Shown one piece after another: positions 27,527-38,896 of a DNA stretch of 64,000 nucleotides. The stretch is from Neodiprion pinetum (taxonomy: Eukaryota > Arthropoda > Insecta > Hymenoptera > Diprionidae): positions 25,202,470 through 25,266,469 of the forward strand of contig NC_060238.1 of NCBI RefSeq assembly GCF_021155775.2, written 5' to 3'. Below the pieces are notes generated by a model. That model had not been told where the DNA came from. It made no database searches and worked only from the letters and a program-made list of their open reading frames with translations. Numbering within the stretch: position 1 is the stretch's first letter; every line of letters starts with the position of its first letter. Both the position numbers and the translations under genes were made by a program.

Positions 27527-28650
27527 AATATTATTATTTATTATTACACTAGACATACTTTATGGCGAATGAATAGGTATGTATACGTATGCGTGAATAT
27601 TGTCGTTTTCAAATGTACATTGTATAATTAATTATGACGCACCGTACGTTAGGATCGTTTCAAAAATCAGAAAACAATCATATTTCAATAACAACGCAAC
27701 GATAGAACGAGTAAAATTTTCCCCCTTCTATTTTCTTCGACAATTTTTCATCATCACTTTCGTGGCTAAAAACTAATTCCAGCACGCGTATACTGCAATT
27801 TCATTAATACAGACGTAAAGATAACGGATCGGACGAATTGTAAAGAGACCGTAACGTAGGCGCGATCGTGTTAAATATATAATATGTGTAAGTGTGTATT
27901 ACAATAAATGTGAGTGTTGAAATCTTGGATGAATAATGAAAATGATCATATCACTATAGATTCGTTTTGGCATTATTGTCTCTGCGAAGCGCACTTGCAT
28001 CTCTCTCATCGACTTGAGAGCCGTTTATCAGATAGAAAAAAAAAAAAAGAAACAAAAAATATAGATCGTATAACAATACTCAAATAATAATCTGATACGC
28101 TTTTTATAATTTATTACCGCATGTTTCGACACTGGTTTCTTATTATTGTAAGATCTTTTTTTTTTTTTTCTTCTTTCTTTCCTTGACCGTTACAATTCGT
28201 CGTATAATTATTACTATTATCATGATGATCCAGGTATAAAGAGCTTCGTCACAAATATATATATATATATATAAAATAAGTATCATATCGTACAATATAA
28301 AGATATTATAAATACGTACCCACACGTTACGCATCGATAATCATCGTGCAACGATATATTTATAGTTAAATCGCACTGGGGATACAGGACGAAAACGTGT
28401 ATAACACGTTTTGGCGACATTTGCAAAAATACCATGTAGATATATTATATAGAGTAATGGTACCTAACGATACATCACCATCTTATAAAAAACGATCGAA
28501 TGAGAGAAGGAAGAAAAAAGAAAATAAAGGTAATCGACGAAAGAAACGACATATCGCAGTACGGTGTACCTAATTATCCAATAGTCTCGAATAAAAAAGA
28601 GAGAGAGAGAGAGTGAAAAAAAGAACAAGGAGCAGCAGTCTGAAAATATC
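23990..28650 (-). other. AT-rich 3' flank, proximal part probably FGF 3' UTR
   Basis: The sequence downstream of the FGF stop is very AT-rich, with many T- and A-runs, (TTA)n at about 27497-27543, (AAT)n at 24168-24207, (GAT)n at 24654-24680, (GA)n at about 24766-24796 and C-runs near 26487. No coding frame is visible. Minus-strand AATAAA hexamers occur, the first clear one at 28115-28110, about 540 nt past the stop. Because several exist, the cleavage site cannot be chosen. Confidence 0.35.
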
Positions 28651-29703
28651 TCACATCGCCAGTCTCTCCGTACTCTCTGATTCCGTTTTTTCAAAAACGT
28701 CCCCCCTCCCGGGTTTCTCCTCGTCTTCCTCGCGCTCCTCGTCCTCCGCATCCTCGTCCTCGAACCCGTTCCCGTCGACGAGGGTCTCGGTCTTTATATA
28801 ATCCGAGTCCCCGATCTCCTCCGACTTGATCGCGTCATCGACGCCGGCTATTCCGAGGGCTGTGGCGGTGGTGGAGGTCAGGGTGAGCGTCAGGGTCGAG
28901 GCGAGGCTGGTAGCGGCAACGGAAACGGCGGAAAGGGAGGCTGCCGCGGGTTTCGGTGGTCGGAGAATTTCGGCCGAGGACTCGGTCGAGGGTGCGAGCC
29001 TGAGCCGGGACAACGGCGACGTCATCGCCGGGGAGGATCCCAGAGTCCGGGTAGTCCTCGAGGCGGGCTTCCGCCTACCGGAAATCCCACCGTTTCTCTT
29101 CGGGCCCATAGACGGTCCCGCGTTCTTTTTGCGCCTCGGTTTTTTCGGCCCGGTTTGCTCCCCCATCCGCGACTTCCGTTTCTTCGAGGGAGCCTCGAGC
29201 GCCTCTCGCCTGCAAGCCTCCTCGACGGCGGCGCCCTCGCAGGATCGTTTCGACTGCGTTTCGACGCCGGGTTCCCGGGCGTCGCAATTGTCGGTCAAGG
29301 GCGACTCGCCGGCCCGACAACGTCGTCGACGCTTCTTCCGCTTCTTTCTTTTACGGCACCGGAACTTGTCCCGTCCGTCGCGTTCCTGAGGGACGTTCGA
29401 CACAGGGCAGATGGATTTTTGCCTGCCGTGATGATGATGCCGCACGCTGTGGCGAGCGCCGAGCAAACGCGTCTGCAAAGCCTCGACTCGGTCCTGCGGT
29501 ACCGCTGACGTCAGAACCTTGGCGTACATCGAAAGACGACCCAGCGAATCGTGCCCCTTTGTCTGGACCTTTCGCGGCTGCCCGTCCTGCTTCATACCGA
29601 GGTAGAGAGTCTTGCGAGCCGTGGACCAACGCACCGAGCTGTACGTGTTGTAGTTGTGATGCTCCAGGGTCTCGTTGAATACACAGTCCTCCGTGTAGTC
29701 GCG
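28651..29703 (-). CDS. bnl: FGF ligand (branchless-like), last coding exon with long charged tail
   Basis: This terminal exon follows the acceptor ...caaaattccag|CGC and runs 350 codons (residues 284-633) to a TGA at 28653-28651. The first 66 residues finish the FGF core: DCVFNE, YNTYSS and LYLGMKQDGQPRKVQ, the last being a heparin-binding-type strand. Joined to exon 2 it gives a full match to the FGF family signature, G-x-[LIM]-x-[STAGP]-x(6,7)-[DENA]-C-x-[FLM]-x-[EQ]-x(6)-Y, at residues 278-301. The rest is a low-complexity tail. Basic clusters lie at about 398-413 (RCRKRKKRKKRRRRCR) and 456-476, a Ser/Ala/Thr/Leu-rich stretch at about 530-570, and an acidic run at about 597-613. Long C-terminal extensions are known for branchless-type FGFs. 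The local GC content is high, so long open frames on the opposite strand here are shadows. Confidence 0.95.
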   Translation of the reverse strand, partial: RDYTEDCVFNETLEHHNYNTYSSVRWSTARKTLYLGMKQDGQPRKVQTKGHDSLGRLSMYAKVLTSAVPQDRVEALQTRLLGARHSVRHHHHGRQKSICPVSNVPQERDGRDKFRCRKRKKRKKRRRRCRAGESPLTDNCDAREPGVETQSKRSCEGAAVEEACRREALEAPSKKRKSRMGEQTGPKKPRRKKNAGPSMGPKRNGGISGRRKPASRTTRTLGSSPAMTSPLSRLRLAPSTESSAEILRPPKPAAASLSAVSVAATSLASTLTLTLTSTTATALGIAGVDDAIKSEEIGDSDYIKTETLVDGNGFEDEDAEDEEREEDEEKPGRGDVFEKTESESTERLAM

Positions 29704-30815
29704 CTGGAATTTTGAAAAACAAACAGCGAAGGGTCATCATGTCAGTGTGCTAATTGATGGTCGGCCGGAAAGGAAAAGCAAGGTGGATTCGATCGCGAGG
29801 GTCTCGTCGGACGGTTATTCCAATTCCGATACGTGCTTCTCGTCTTTGTACCGTGACTCGTGCCTCCGAGTCGATTCGACGACTTTGGACGGGACAGAGT
29901 TTCGACCGACTCGAAACGAAGATATCAAACTTTGACGAAACGTCGGAGTTTCGGATGGTCCAAACTTACGAAAGTCCTATGGTGAGAAAATTTTCAAATA
30001 TGAAACGTCGAAATTCCGAATGATCCGAGATTTTCTGTTTTCGGTGAAATTTCACGATCTGATTCTGATTCTGATTTTCGGTTTTTCCCATTTTTTACAC
30101 CCACTCGTTGAGTTGTCCACGCCGTGCGAGTATATTTGAATTTTTGGAACTTTGCTCGGTCGTAGCTTGAATTTTCGGAATCTTGTATTTTAAAAGTTTC
30201 ATTCCCTTTTCAAATACGAAACTTGCCATTAACGGATCTCCGGTTTAAGAAACGTGAATAAAAATCTCGACGTACGTAAACGTTATAACGAGATAATTCT
30301 AAAAGGTGCAACAAACCCTGAGCCGGTAGAAGAAGGATACCGGGTTAAACTTTTAGCCAAAGAGATGTGCAGAGAATTATCAAAGAGGCTCACGCGACTT
30401 CGTCGAATCGCCGCAGTGGGAGGTATACGGATTAATCTCTGTGAGAGAGGGATGGGAAATAATTGGCAACGGACCCTTGATATCCATCAGCCGAGTCCCG
30501 AGTGGTTCGGAAAGTTCTTAAATCACGTACCAAACTGAATACGCGTACATCGAAGGTGTCGATATCGAATGATCGAAGAAACCTGCAGCGATGGGCGATA
30601 ATTTCCTCCCTTCCGAGAGGGTGCGAAAAGTATGAAAATAAAAAAACGCCTCTGCGTGAGGAATAAACGTCGTTACGGAATCCGGAAGAGCCGGCAGACT
30701 TAGGGACCGGACGTACTTTTTCCGCAAGGGCTTGCCGCCCGCTGTCGAGTGAGTCAGTCCGAGAGAATCTTTGATTATATATAGAAACGACGACGCGGGC
30801 AGAGAGCTGTGAGGT

Positions 30816-30859
<44 letters not shown>

Positions 30860-32222
30860 AGGCCGGTGGATGCTGCAGTCGTATAACACCGAGGAACATA
30901 ATTGCCGGTGCTAAATTAGCTCCGTTCCATTCCGAGTTTCGAAACTCGTTTATTCGAACCCCCCCCCCCCGTCGTTGGTATGGAATTCGGAAGGCGATAA
31001 TTATTTTTCATCGAGTGTTAAATATCGCCGGACCGTTTGCGAATATCGGGGAAAGAAGGAACGAAAAAGGCGAAGATAGCGAAGGACTTTGGTCTTGACC
31101 TATTTATACGCGTCACAACCGAGCCCAGAAACTCTCCCGTTAATCATTACGCTGGAGGCGCCAATAAAACTTGTCCTATTATAACGTTGTTCGAAATTAT
31201 CAAAGTCCGATCTGAGATCTCGAGATTTATCTCGCGTCGTTTCGGTCCTTTAACGAGCCTCAAACCCGGGCGGGGGAGTCAAAGCGAGACGTTTCACTAA
31301 CTCATGCTTGCGATGCTTGTTCTTATTCTTTTTCCTCCTTTTATTCCTCCCAACGACAACCAGTCGTGGATAAGTTTTCGTTACTAAATTTTCCCCGCGG
31401 TTCGTTAACGATACCAAAAATCACTCGCGGTCTGTAAGTCGAGGAGTTTGAAAACGTGTTTGTTTCATTTCTTGAAAAAAAAATGGTTACTCAAAGTTCG
31501 TCCGAATCGATCGCGAGTGTTTCTAGCTCCCGATCGAAAGTTTAAACATTGTATTGCAACAAAGTGAGAATATCAACCTGTTATTTTCGTCGATGTTAAA
31601 TTACGCCGACAATGACCCTGTGGGAATTCCTCGTCCGTACAGAACGGCGGTAAATCTTCGATCCTATGAAAAAATAACTGCACCATTCGAAACGGAGACC
31701 GGGTTACAACAACAAACGTCGGTTATTTTGACAGGTCGAAAATTTACGATCCACGGTAAAGAAAGGCTGACTAGAGAGAGAGGAGACTGGAGTTAAATTT
31801 CGGCGAAAAGGTTCCGCGCCTCGAAAGGTCAAGTCAGTCACTCCTCCCTCGTGCGCTCTCACTTTTAAATTTAAAGTGAATAAAATTTCCGCGCCGCGGA
31901 AGAACCGGGCGATGGATCCGCGTGGGCCAATCCTTCACCCTTGCGATATATCTCCGAGCCAGCCGGGGGGATTCTCTAATGAACGTCTTCCTGCGTTCGA
32001 GCCGCAGCACCGCCTAACTCGTAACTGCCCGGCTGCTGCAGGTCCGCGTAATTCACGTTTTGTACGTATTACGATTACGCTACGACGATCGTCCATTCGA
32101 TCGGCCAAAGTAGATCCAATCGGCCAAACGATAAGAGATGTCTTACGTGCGTAACGTTTAGCCATTCGAGTCGTGGATTATTGGACTTGGTCTAAGTTTC
32201 TAACAAGATAATATTCCACGAT

Positions 32223-32419
32223 TTTTGGGGTCGCTGATTAAGAATCTGAAATCGGATTTCACAAATTCAAGATGGCTGATTCAACATCGCGCAAGATAAT
32301 ATCAAATTTCATCGAATACGGCCAAAGACTTTATACACGGATTTTTGGAGTCGCTGATTCGATTCGCCAACTAGAATTTTTGAAATCCGATTTCAGATTC
32401 GTAATCAGCGACCCCAAAA
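32223..32419. mobile_element. Family B inverted-repeat element
   Basis: The 38-bp ends (32223-32260 and 32382-32419) are inverted copies matching at 37 of 38 positions, starting TTTTGGGGTCGCTGATTA. An internal partial copy of the same end occurs at about 32343-32366, suggesting nesting or duplication. The element is 197 bp and non-coding. No unambiguous target duplication was seen. Confidence 0.7.
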
Positions 32420-32634
32420 CTTATAACTTGTGTAAATTAAGTATGTTGAAAAGTTGTCCAAATATACACAAAATTTATATCAAACGGGTGGTAAGAATGC
32501 TTGCCAATAATACTCGGAGGTTTGGAAAAAAAATTAAACGTCGAATGCAGGAACTTGAATCATGAATCAGATATGCTAGGTCGAGGTCATTCTCACTTAC
32601 AGATCAAGTGACAAACAAACGATTTCTAACTGGT

Positions 32635-32815
32635 CAAAGTCGTTTCAATCACTTTCAAAATCATTGCAAATCGGTTTAGACTGATTTCAAGGAGTTGAAA
32701 ACAATTTTAAAATTATTTCAAACCGTTTCGAAATCATTACGAACGAATTCGAAGTGGTGCCAAGCGATTCCAAACGATTACAAGCTGATTTCAGGTCAAA
32801 AGCGGTTCGTCATTT
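32635..32815 (+). repeat. Degenerate ~10-bp periodic tract
   Basis: Many imperfect copies of a decamer like GATTTCAAAC or GATTCCAAAC follow one another (CGATTCCAAACGATTACAAG is the clearest part). Confidence 0.4.
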
Positions 32816-33720
32816 CAACGAGTAAATAGCCTCTCTAAGTGACACTTTATGTATAAATAAAGTACCACTTGTACGGATGAAGAATAGTAAAAGAGATCGC
32901 AGATTGTTCGATTTTGATCTTTCAAATTCAAACCTGAACTTCAACATCGCGTGGTTAACGAACATATTTTTAGACGACAGAATTTACTAAAAAATAAAAG
33001 GTGTGATTTACACAGTTTTTAAGCATTCGAAATATTGCGCAAAAAATTATTAGATCACATCGAGAACAAATTTTCTGCAACAAAGACGTTAGGATGTCGA
33101 GATTCCGAAATTCACTTCGGCAAACCTCATTTGACAATTCGATACTTATTGATTAACGTAGAGGATCGTAATTTGCACGGTGCTTTTCAAGTATCTGGAA
33201 AAAATGTGCGTTCCTACGCTAATAAGCGACCATAAAACCGTCAGAAAATCTCCGTTAAGAAATTGTTCACAAGAGCGCGAGTCGAGCATGTGGCAAAAAA
33301 TGAAGCGAACGTGTTTCTTCTCACGTGTAATTTGGGTATTCGACGTCTGAGCGCAGGCAAACAAAGCCGAATATTCCTGCACCGAATTCTGAGAGTTCTT
33401 TTCAGCGAGATGTGAGAAATGACTTACCCTTCTTCTCGCTGTTCTCTTCGTTACCAAAGTTTCGTAAAAGACAAGAAATATCGCCGACGGAAAGAATACG
33501 ACCGGTGAGTTTTTGGATATTCAAATCACATAACCGGCGACTTTTTGAGTGAGAATTCCAAGGAGTTAAAAACCGCGACTTGTATTCGCAAGAACGTTGA
33601 ATGAATACGGTTGAAATGCGACATTTAATTTTAAAATTTTATCGAAATCACGTCGAAACAGCCCTTGGATTATTAATCGTGAACGCTCGAATGTCGCTGT
33701 CATAATATATCCATATACGA

Positions 33721-33880
33721 GGAGCTGCAGATCGAATAGCGTGAAAATTCAAAGTAGGATTTGGTACTTTAATTTTTATGACTTAGAGGGTCAACGTAGG
33801 ATTTCTAGATTCAGTTTCCTTGAAAGTAGGTTCGCACGAACCTTGGTAGGGTCAAACGTAAGCGCTGAATTTCAGCTCGG
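33721..33880 (+). mobile_element. Family A MITE (right half)
   Basis: GGAGCTGCAGATCGAATAGC to GCGCTGAATTTCAGCTCGG. It is closely related to the reversed right half at 50248-50392. Confidence 0.6.
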
Positions 33881-35516
33881 AGAGCCTGCAGTGTTCGCGC
33901 ATCTATATGCAGCGACCTAGGAATGTCCGTCGGTGCCAATATACCTGACGACTTACACGTTTATAGCTCCGTCCCCAAACCGCGGAATGAAATGCCCGAG
34001 TACACTGAAATAGCGACGAAACCGGTCGAACACCCCGAGTTACTTCTTCTTCTTCTTCTTCTTTCGTCATGCGTGAGAGTACAAAAAAAAAATAAAAATC
34101 GCGTGGCGAAACCCCGATTTCACCGCATCGACGTCGCGTGATAATTACCGATAAATAACGCAATAACCGAGGTGATCCGATCACGCGATTTACTCTCGTA
34201 CAAACGATGATGGATCAAACGTGTTGCAATAAACTCGTCGGCGCTTCGTAGGACCGTTGTAAATTTTGACGGTGCAAAAGGGAAGTGCTCGGGCGTAACA
34301 AGAGGCGCGATAAAAGAACGGCTCGTAAAACTTTTGGCTCGTATGCGAACAAATTTTAACGGTATAACGTCGAAGCCGAACCTCGTTACCGCGCATTATT
34401 ATACAGTCCGAAAGATGCCGACGGTCCAGAGACGAGGCGTAACGGAGCAAAAAAAAAAAAAAAAAAAACATAAAAAACAATTGGGAGAAAAAGGGAGGAC
34501 GCAAAAATTTCAGAATTATCCCGGACGCAGATCGCTCGCCGGTGTGCTTTGACGATCTATTTCCGTCCGCCACCTCAAGTTTGTCAGCTAGTTCGTCTTC
34601 GAATAAGCGACGACTTCGAATTACTCCGAGGTACTCGGAGTTGAGAATTTTCCAAACGTTGTTTTTTTTTTTTTTTTTGTTTTTTTTTTTTCTCATCCAA
34701 GTCCCGGGAAGGAGAGTAAAAGATGAAAAAATAAAGAAAACGAAAATAAGAGATAAAAAGAAACTAGACGATTATACGAGCTTTTGGATTTGCCGCTTTT
34801 TTCTTCTCTTTCCATCATCTTCACAACACGGACTTGCACGACGGGCAACGATAAAAATCCGATTCAACGGGACAATATATCGAGTTTTTTTTTATCTTTT
34901 TTTTTCCGTTTTTTTTTCCCCTTCGCGCGTTTTCTGGGATATTATTTCATCCCGAAATGAAGACGCTGCACTAAGCTTCATCGGTTATATCCTCAGTGGT
35001 TCTTGGCCGGTTTGTCACACCGTCGCGGGAGATTTGAATTCCTTGCATTTTCACCCAAGACGATAGACGATCGGGTGTTCTTAATTTCCAATGCTTCGCA
35101 AATACGCAGCGGGAAAAATTTAACCGAATCTCCGCAGCCGTGAATTGATTGCGAGGATCCTCTTCCGACTACGGAACATGGACTTGAAGGGTACCAAAAA
35201 AAAAACGTTTGAGAACCCAAGAAAAATGGTTGGGGTCTCCGGTCGTCAGGATCTGTGGCCCGTCCTTGCAGCAGTGAGGATTATTTAGGGGCATTCCGAT
35301 TCCGCCCACCGTAGTTAGGGAGCTAGTATACGGCCAAAGGCCAAGCGCAACGATCCATGCATCATAATATTTGTGTCGGTGTCATCGGTTTAAGTTACCT
35401 CTCGCTCGCTCTCGGTTTTTCCACGTAGGTACCCACGAGGAGGTGCTTCACATGCCAATGAACAACCGTCCCCGAGTTTGTTCGTCGCTTCGCGACTCAC
35501 CGTGAGCCGGACTCTC

Positions 35517-35763
35517 TACCCGAGTCGAACTTTAGCGCCTACCGCGGTTCGTTTCAAGCAACCAGGTTTAACCCAACCTCCGGAGGTTAAAGGAGGTCCC
35601 AAACATACTCTACTTTGATCCTAAGCTTGGTGAATCGGTAAATTTCGGACATTTTTATCGTCAAAGTCGGGCCTTGTATTGCATTAAAACAGAACCGACT
35701 TTACTACCTTGAAGTCCTACGTAGGAGCTCCTTTACAGTAGGCGCTAAATTTCGACTCGGGTA
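35517..35763 (-). mobile_element. Family A MITE, well-preserved termini with TA duplication
   Basis: The element has inverted termini 35518-35542 and 35738-35762 that match at 24 of 25 positions (ACCCGAGTCGAA..TTTAGCGCCTAC) and is flanked by TA at 35517-35518 and 35762-35763. At about 245 bp it appears internally deleted relative to longer copies. The TA duplication and TIR layout suggest a non-autonomous Tc1/mariner-type element. There is no coding capacity. Confidence 0.75.
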
Positions 35764-36074
35764 ACCGGGTGGTTGAAGTTTGAGTTGGGATGAATTGCAC
35801 ACCCGAAATAAAGGAAGACGTCAAGAGGATCCTTCCGAGCCCAAAGGAGCCTCAGAGAGCGAGAGAGAGAGAGAGAGGGTCTCGGCTCTATTTATGAGAG
35901 GTTAGGCGGACCGATAGCTGGACAGCCAATTAAAGCGGGAAACCAACCCGTGAACAACCGTGACTTTGTCCCGTAGATGAGAATCGTCTACATATACGAT
36001 TAGCCGGGACTTTTACCAGGAGGATATCTTGTCGCCAAAAGGAAAAGAGGATTATTCAATCTGTCCTTTCTTTC

Positions 36075-36307
36075 CTCCTCCTCCTCCTCCTCCTCCTCCT
36101 CCTCCTCCTCCTCCTCCTCCTCCTCCTCCTCCTCCTCCTCCTCCTCCCCCTCCCCCTCCCCCTCCCCCCCCTCCCCCTCCCCCTCCCCCTCCCCCTCCCC
36201 CTCCTCCTCCTCCTCCTCCTCCTCCTCCTCCTCCTCCTCCTCCTCCTCCTCCTCCTCCTCCTCCTCCTCCTCCTCCTCCTCCTCCTCCTCCTCCTCCTCC
36301 TCCTCCT
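36075..36307 (+). repeat. Large (TCC)n/(CCCCCT)n pyrimidine block
   Basis: About 233 bp of pure pyrimidine on the plus strand: TCC repeats flanking a CCCCCT core at about 36146-36202. The complementary strand has G2 and G5 runs. Confidence 0.95.
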
Positions 36308-37155
36308 CTTCTTCTTCTCCTCCATTTCGTTGCACCGAAGCGTGGCTGATTAATATTAATCGCCGATTTGTGAGAAGAGAAATCGAGCCTCGCCGTTTTT
36401 CGGATTATAATCAGCTCGTCTCCGTTCCACGTCCTTCTCGGCACTGCGCACGAGGGTCAATTAAGGAAGTTCGGTGCGTTTAATCTGCTCTGGTATCTCG
36501 ACCTTTTAAAGATATGCAATTTTTCACCGTTTCGTTGATATACCGCACAGCCACGATTCCGGTGCCGGAATTCCCTATGCGGGACCGTTTGCTCGACAAA
36601 CCGCCGCCTTTGAAGACGCGAGCCCGAGAAACTGCAGCTACTATAACTTTGGCGTACAAATTAAGTATTTAAGATAATCATCCGTTAATGTCGCGTTTCT
36701 TTTTCCTAGACGAACGAAAGGAACAAAATAGCGAGACAAAGACGGAGAACAGAAGACGAAGAAGAAAAAGAAGAAGAAGAAGAAGAAGAAGCGGATGATC
36801 TTATCTGTCACCCGGATTCTGATCCTCGATCTCGATGGACAGCAACCGTAAATACACATAACACGAGACGAAGAGAGCCGCGTGTTTCTTTTTGCATAGC
36901 GAACGGAATACGAAAAAGACGAGGTACGATAAAAGTGACGGTACGGTGAATAAATATTTATATGTCAAGTCCGACAGTCCTGGTAGTAGAGAATTTCAAA
37001 CTCTTGATATTCGGCGTCGACGAAAGGATTAATTATTATCGAAAGATCGTTGCAGTTCCGCGACGAGGATGAAATCTAGGATTCGTTGTGTTGCGTAAAA
37101 GTGCGGGAGTTTGGACGGCCAGACAAGATGGTGTGTAATAAAGTGTTGGGCTTAC

Positions 37156-37259
37156 CGATCCATAGAGAATGCCGCAGGAGTCCATGCAGAGAAACAAGCA
37201 CGTGGCGACTCCCTGAATTCTGAGGAGTCCCTTGGCGACCGACGCCCTCTGAAGTATGG
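37156..37259 (-). CDS. bnl: FGF ligand (branchless-like), coding exon 2 (104 nt)
   Basis: This is the middle coding exon of the FGF gene. It follows a pyrimidine-rich acceptor (...cttggttacag|CC) and ends at TCG|GTAAGC. Its 104 nt complete the codon left by the single base of exon 1 (A+CC = Thr) and give 35 residues, 249-283, ending on a codon boundary. The product contains GLLRIQGVATCLFLCMD and CGILYGS, the beta5-beta8 part of the FGF trefoil, aligning with the family pattern GVxSxRFLCMxxxGxLYGS. A 104-nt middle exon is the typical length in animal FGF genes, which supports both splice sites. The exon lies 24.3 kb from exon 1 and 7.4 kb from exon 3. LYGS rather than the FGF8-type ending favours branchless over pyramus/thisbe. 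Confidence 0.95.
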
Positions 37260-38744
37260 CTGTAACCAAGTAAAGACAAACGACAATTAACATCGAGATG
37301 ACGGAACAGTTGGTGCTGGATGTTTCCGAGGAGTAGAGAGAAGCTGCTTTTAAATAACCCTGCGGTGGGCTCGATTCCGCGGCTTGTTACACGCGCTCCG
37401 TGATCTCCGGAAGAGAGAGAGAGAGGAGAGAGAGAGAAACGGAGAGCCGTTCGTCGATGCACCTTCCTTATCTGTGATTAGATCTCAAAAATTAACTCCA
37501 CCGACAATTTTTTTAAATCTCAAGGCTGAATAACATTAGCATCTCCTTACCCGGTCCTCGGTATATGCGCCACTAACCGCTATTAGAGACGCTCCGAGCT
37601 CTACGGTTATTCGTCGCGGCACTTCTTCTTCTTCTTCTTCGACTTCGACTTCGCCTTCGTCTTGGCCTTCTTCTTATTCTATCTCGAGGGAAAATATATC
37701 CACCAAGGGGAATAAAACTACGACGTGGGCACACCCAAGACGAGTAGAATGAGAATAAGAAGAAGAAGAATACGAAGAGAGGAGAAGTAGGATGAGGAGG
37801 GGAATAAAAGTGTAAGACGAAAACGATGTTAAAATACATTGTAGTTCACATCCCCACTGTGACAATTTGTTCCCCGGGCCACGGATCGTTGTTTCTCCTC
37901 CTCTTCCTACACTCGCGACTTGCATCTTTCAACGTGTCTAAAAATCTCTCATGGACGCGTGACGACTGCGGAGAAAATTTGACAAACGACGTTGTTGTAT
38001 AATCATCTTCTCCGGGCGAAGTTTGGAAGGCGGTGAAATACGCGGCGTGAATTTTACGTATAAGGCGTAGCCGCCCGATTTTCGATCCCCGATGACGGAT
38101 GTGTCGTTTCATTTTTGCTCCGTTTCGTCGTTCCTTCTCCTACCGAGTAAACGAGTGCGGACCACCTCCGAGCGCCTCTCGAGCCTGATGAGAGTCCGGT
38201 CCGAAGAAATGCGGGAAATCAAATGATCGATGAACCACGGTGACGAAATTTTGTGAATGGGACGTCGACGCCGGCGCGTCGTCGGCAGCGGTTCAACGTT
38301 TGAAGTCGTAGCCGCGTAACGCCGAAGCCGGCGTGTATACGTGTACCTATAATAGAAACTCCTTCCGACAGAAGTTGCGCCACCTTTGCTCTTCTCCACC
38401 TCTGAGCTCCTTTAGTCCACTTAATTTAAAAACAAAGCAGGATCTATCCATCCGCCGTCGGTATGTAACGAACAAACTAGCTCTGGACCACAACGAGACT
38501 CTAGAGTAACGATCTCTAAAGCGCGTTTAGGGTTAACAGAGCTAACGAACCGCCGCAGCCTCGACCCGGCGCACTAATTGAGTCGAGATAAATTTCAAAC
38601 ACCCCGTACGTCACGCAGTTACACCGCACATGCGCCTGTCGTGGGTGAGGAGTGAATGTGGTCGAGAGGCGAGTAAATCCAAGGAGAAGAAAATCCGCGA
38701 AGCTGAGACGTTTAATTTTGCTTTGAAAAATGGCCGAAATTTGA

Positions 38745-38896
38745 GGAATAGCGTGAAAATGGGTTCAATCGTCTCAAACCGAGAGCGTCAAAGTACGATT
38801 CGGTACTTAAATTATTACGACTTGGAGTTTCCTTGAAAGTAAATTTCCACGAACCTTGGTACTCTGAAATGTAGGCGTCAAATTTCGACTCGGGTA
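38745..38896 (+). mobile_element. Family A MITE (right half) with intact TA end
   Basis: It runs from GGAATAGCGTGAAAATGGGT through TTTCCTTGAAAG to GCGTCAAATTTCGACTCGGG followed by TA, which preserves the terminal motif and target dinucleotide. Confidence 0.65.

Larger units (their letters stand above)
29704..37155 (-). other. FGF gene intron 2
   Basis: The intron runs from GTAAGC at 37155 to ...TTCCAG at 29704 and is about 7.45 kb. It contains (GA)n at about 30820-30856, a C-run at about 30960-30970, the family B inverted-repeat element (32223-32419), a degenerate ~10-bp periodic tract (32635-32815), family A copies at 33721-33880 and 35517-35763, and the large (TCC)n block (36075-36307). 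No nested gene is recognisable. Confidence 0.85.

Noticed and set aside
28826..29508. Long plus-strand open frames (up to 187 codons) over FGF exon 3
   Set aside because: They are antisense shadows of a GC-rich coding exon whose minus frame has clear FGF homology.
30254..30538. 94-codon plus frame in FGF intron 2
   Set aside because: It lacks an ATG at its start and has no recognisable domain; probably chance.
36000..36444. Poly-Pro, poly-Glu, poly-Gly and poly-Arg frames
   Set aside because: They are translations of the (TCC)n block in all frames, with no independent coding evidence.
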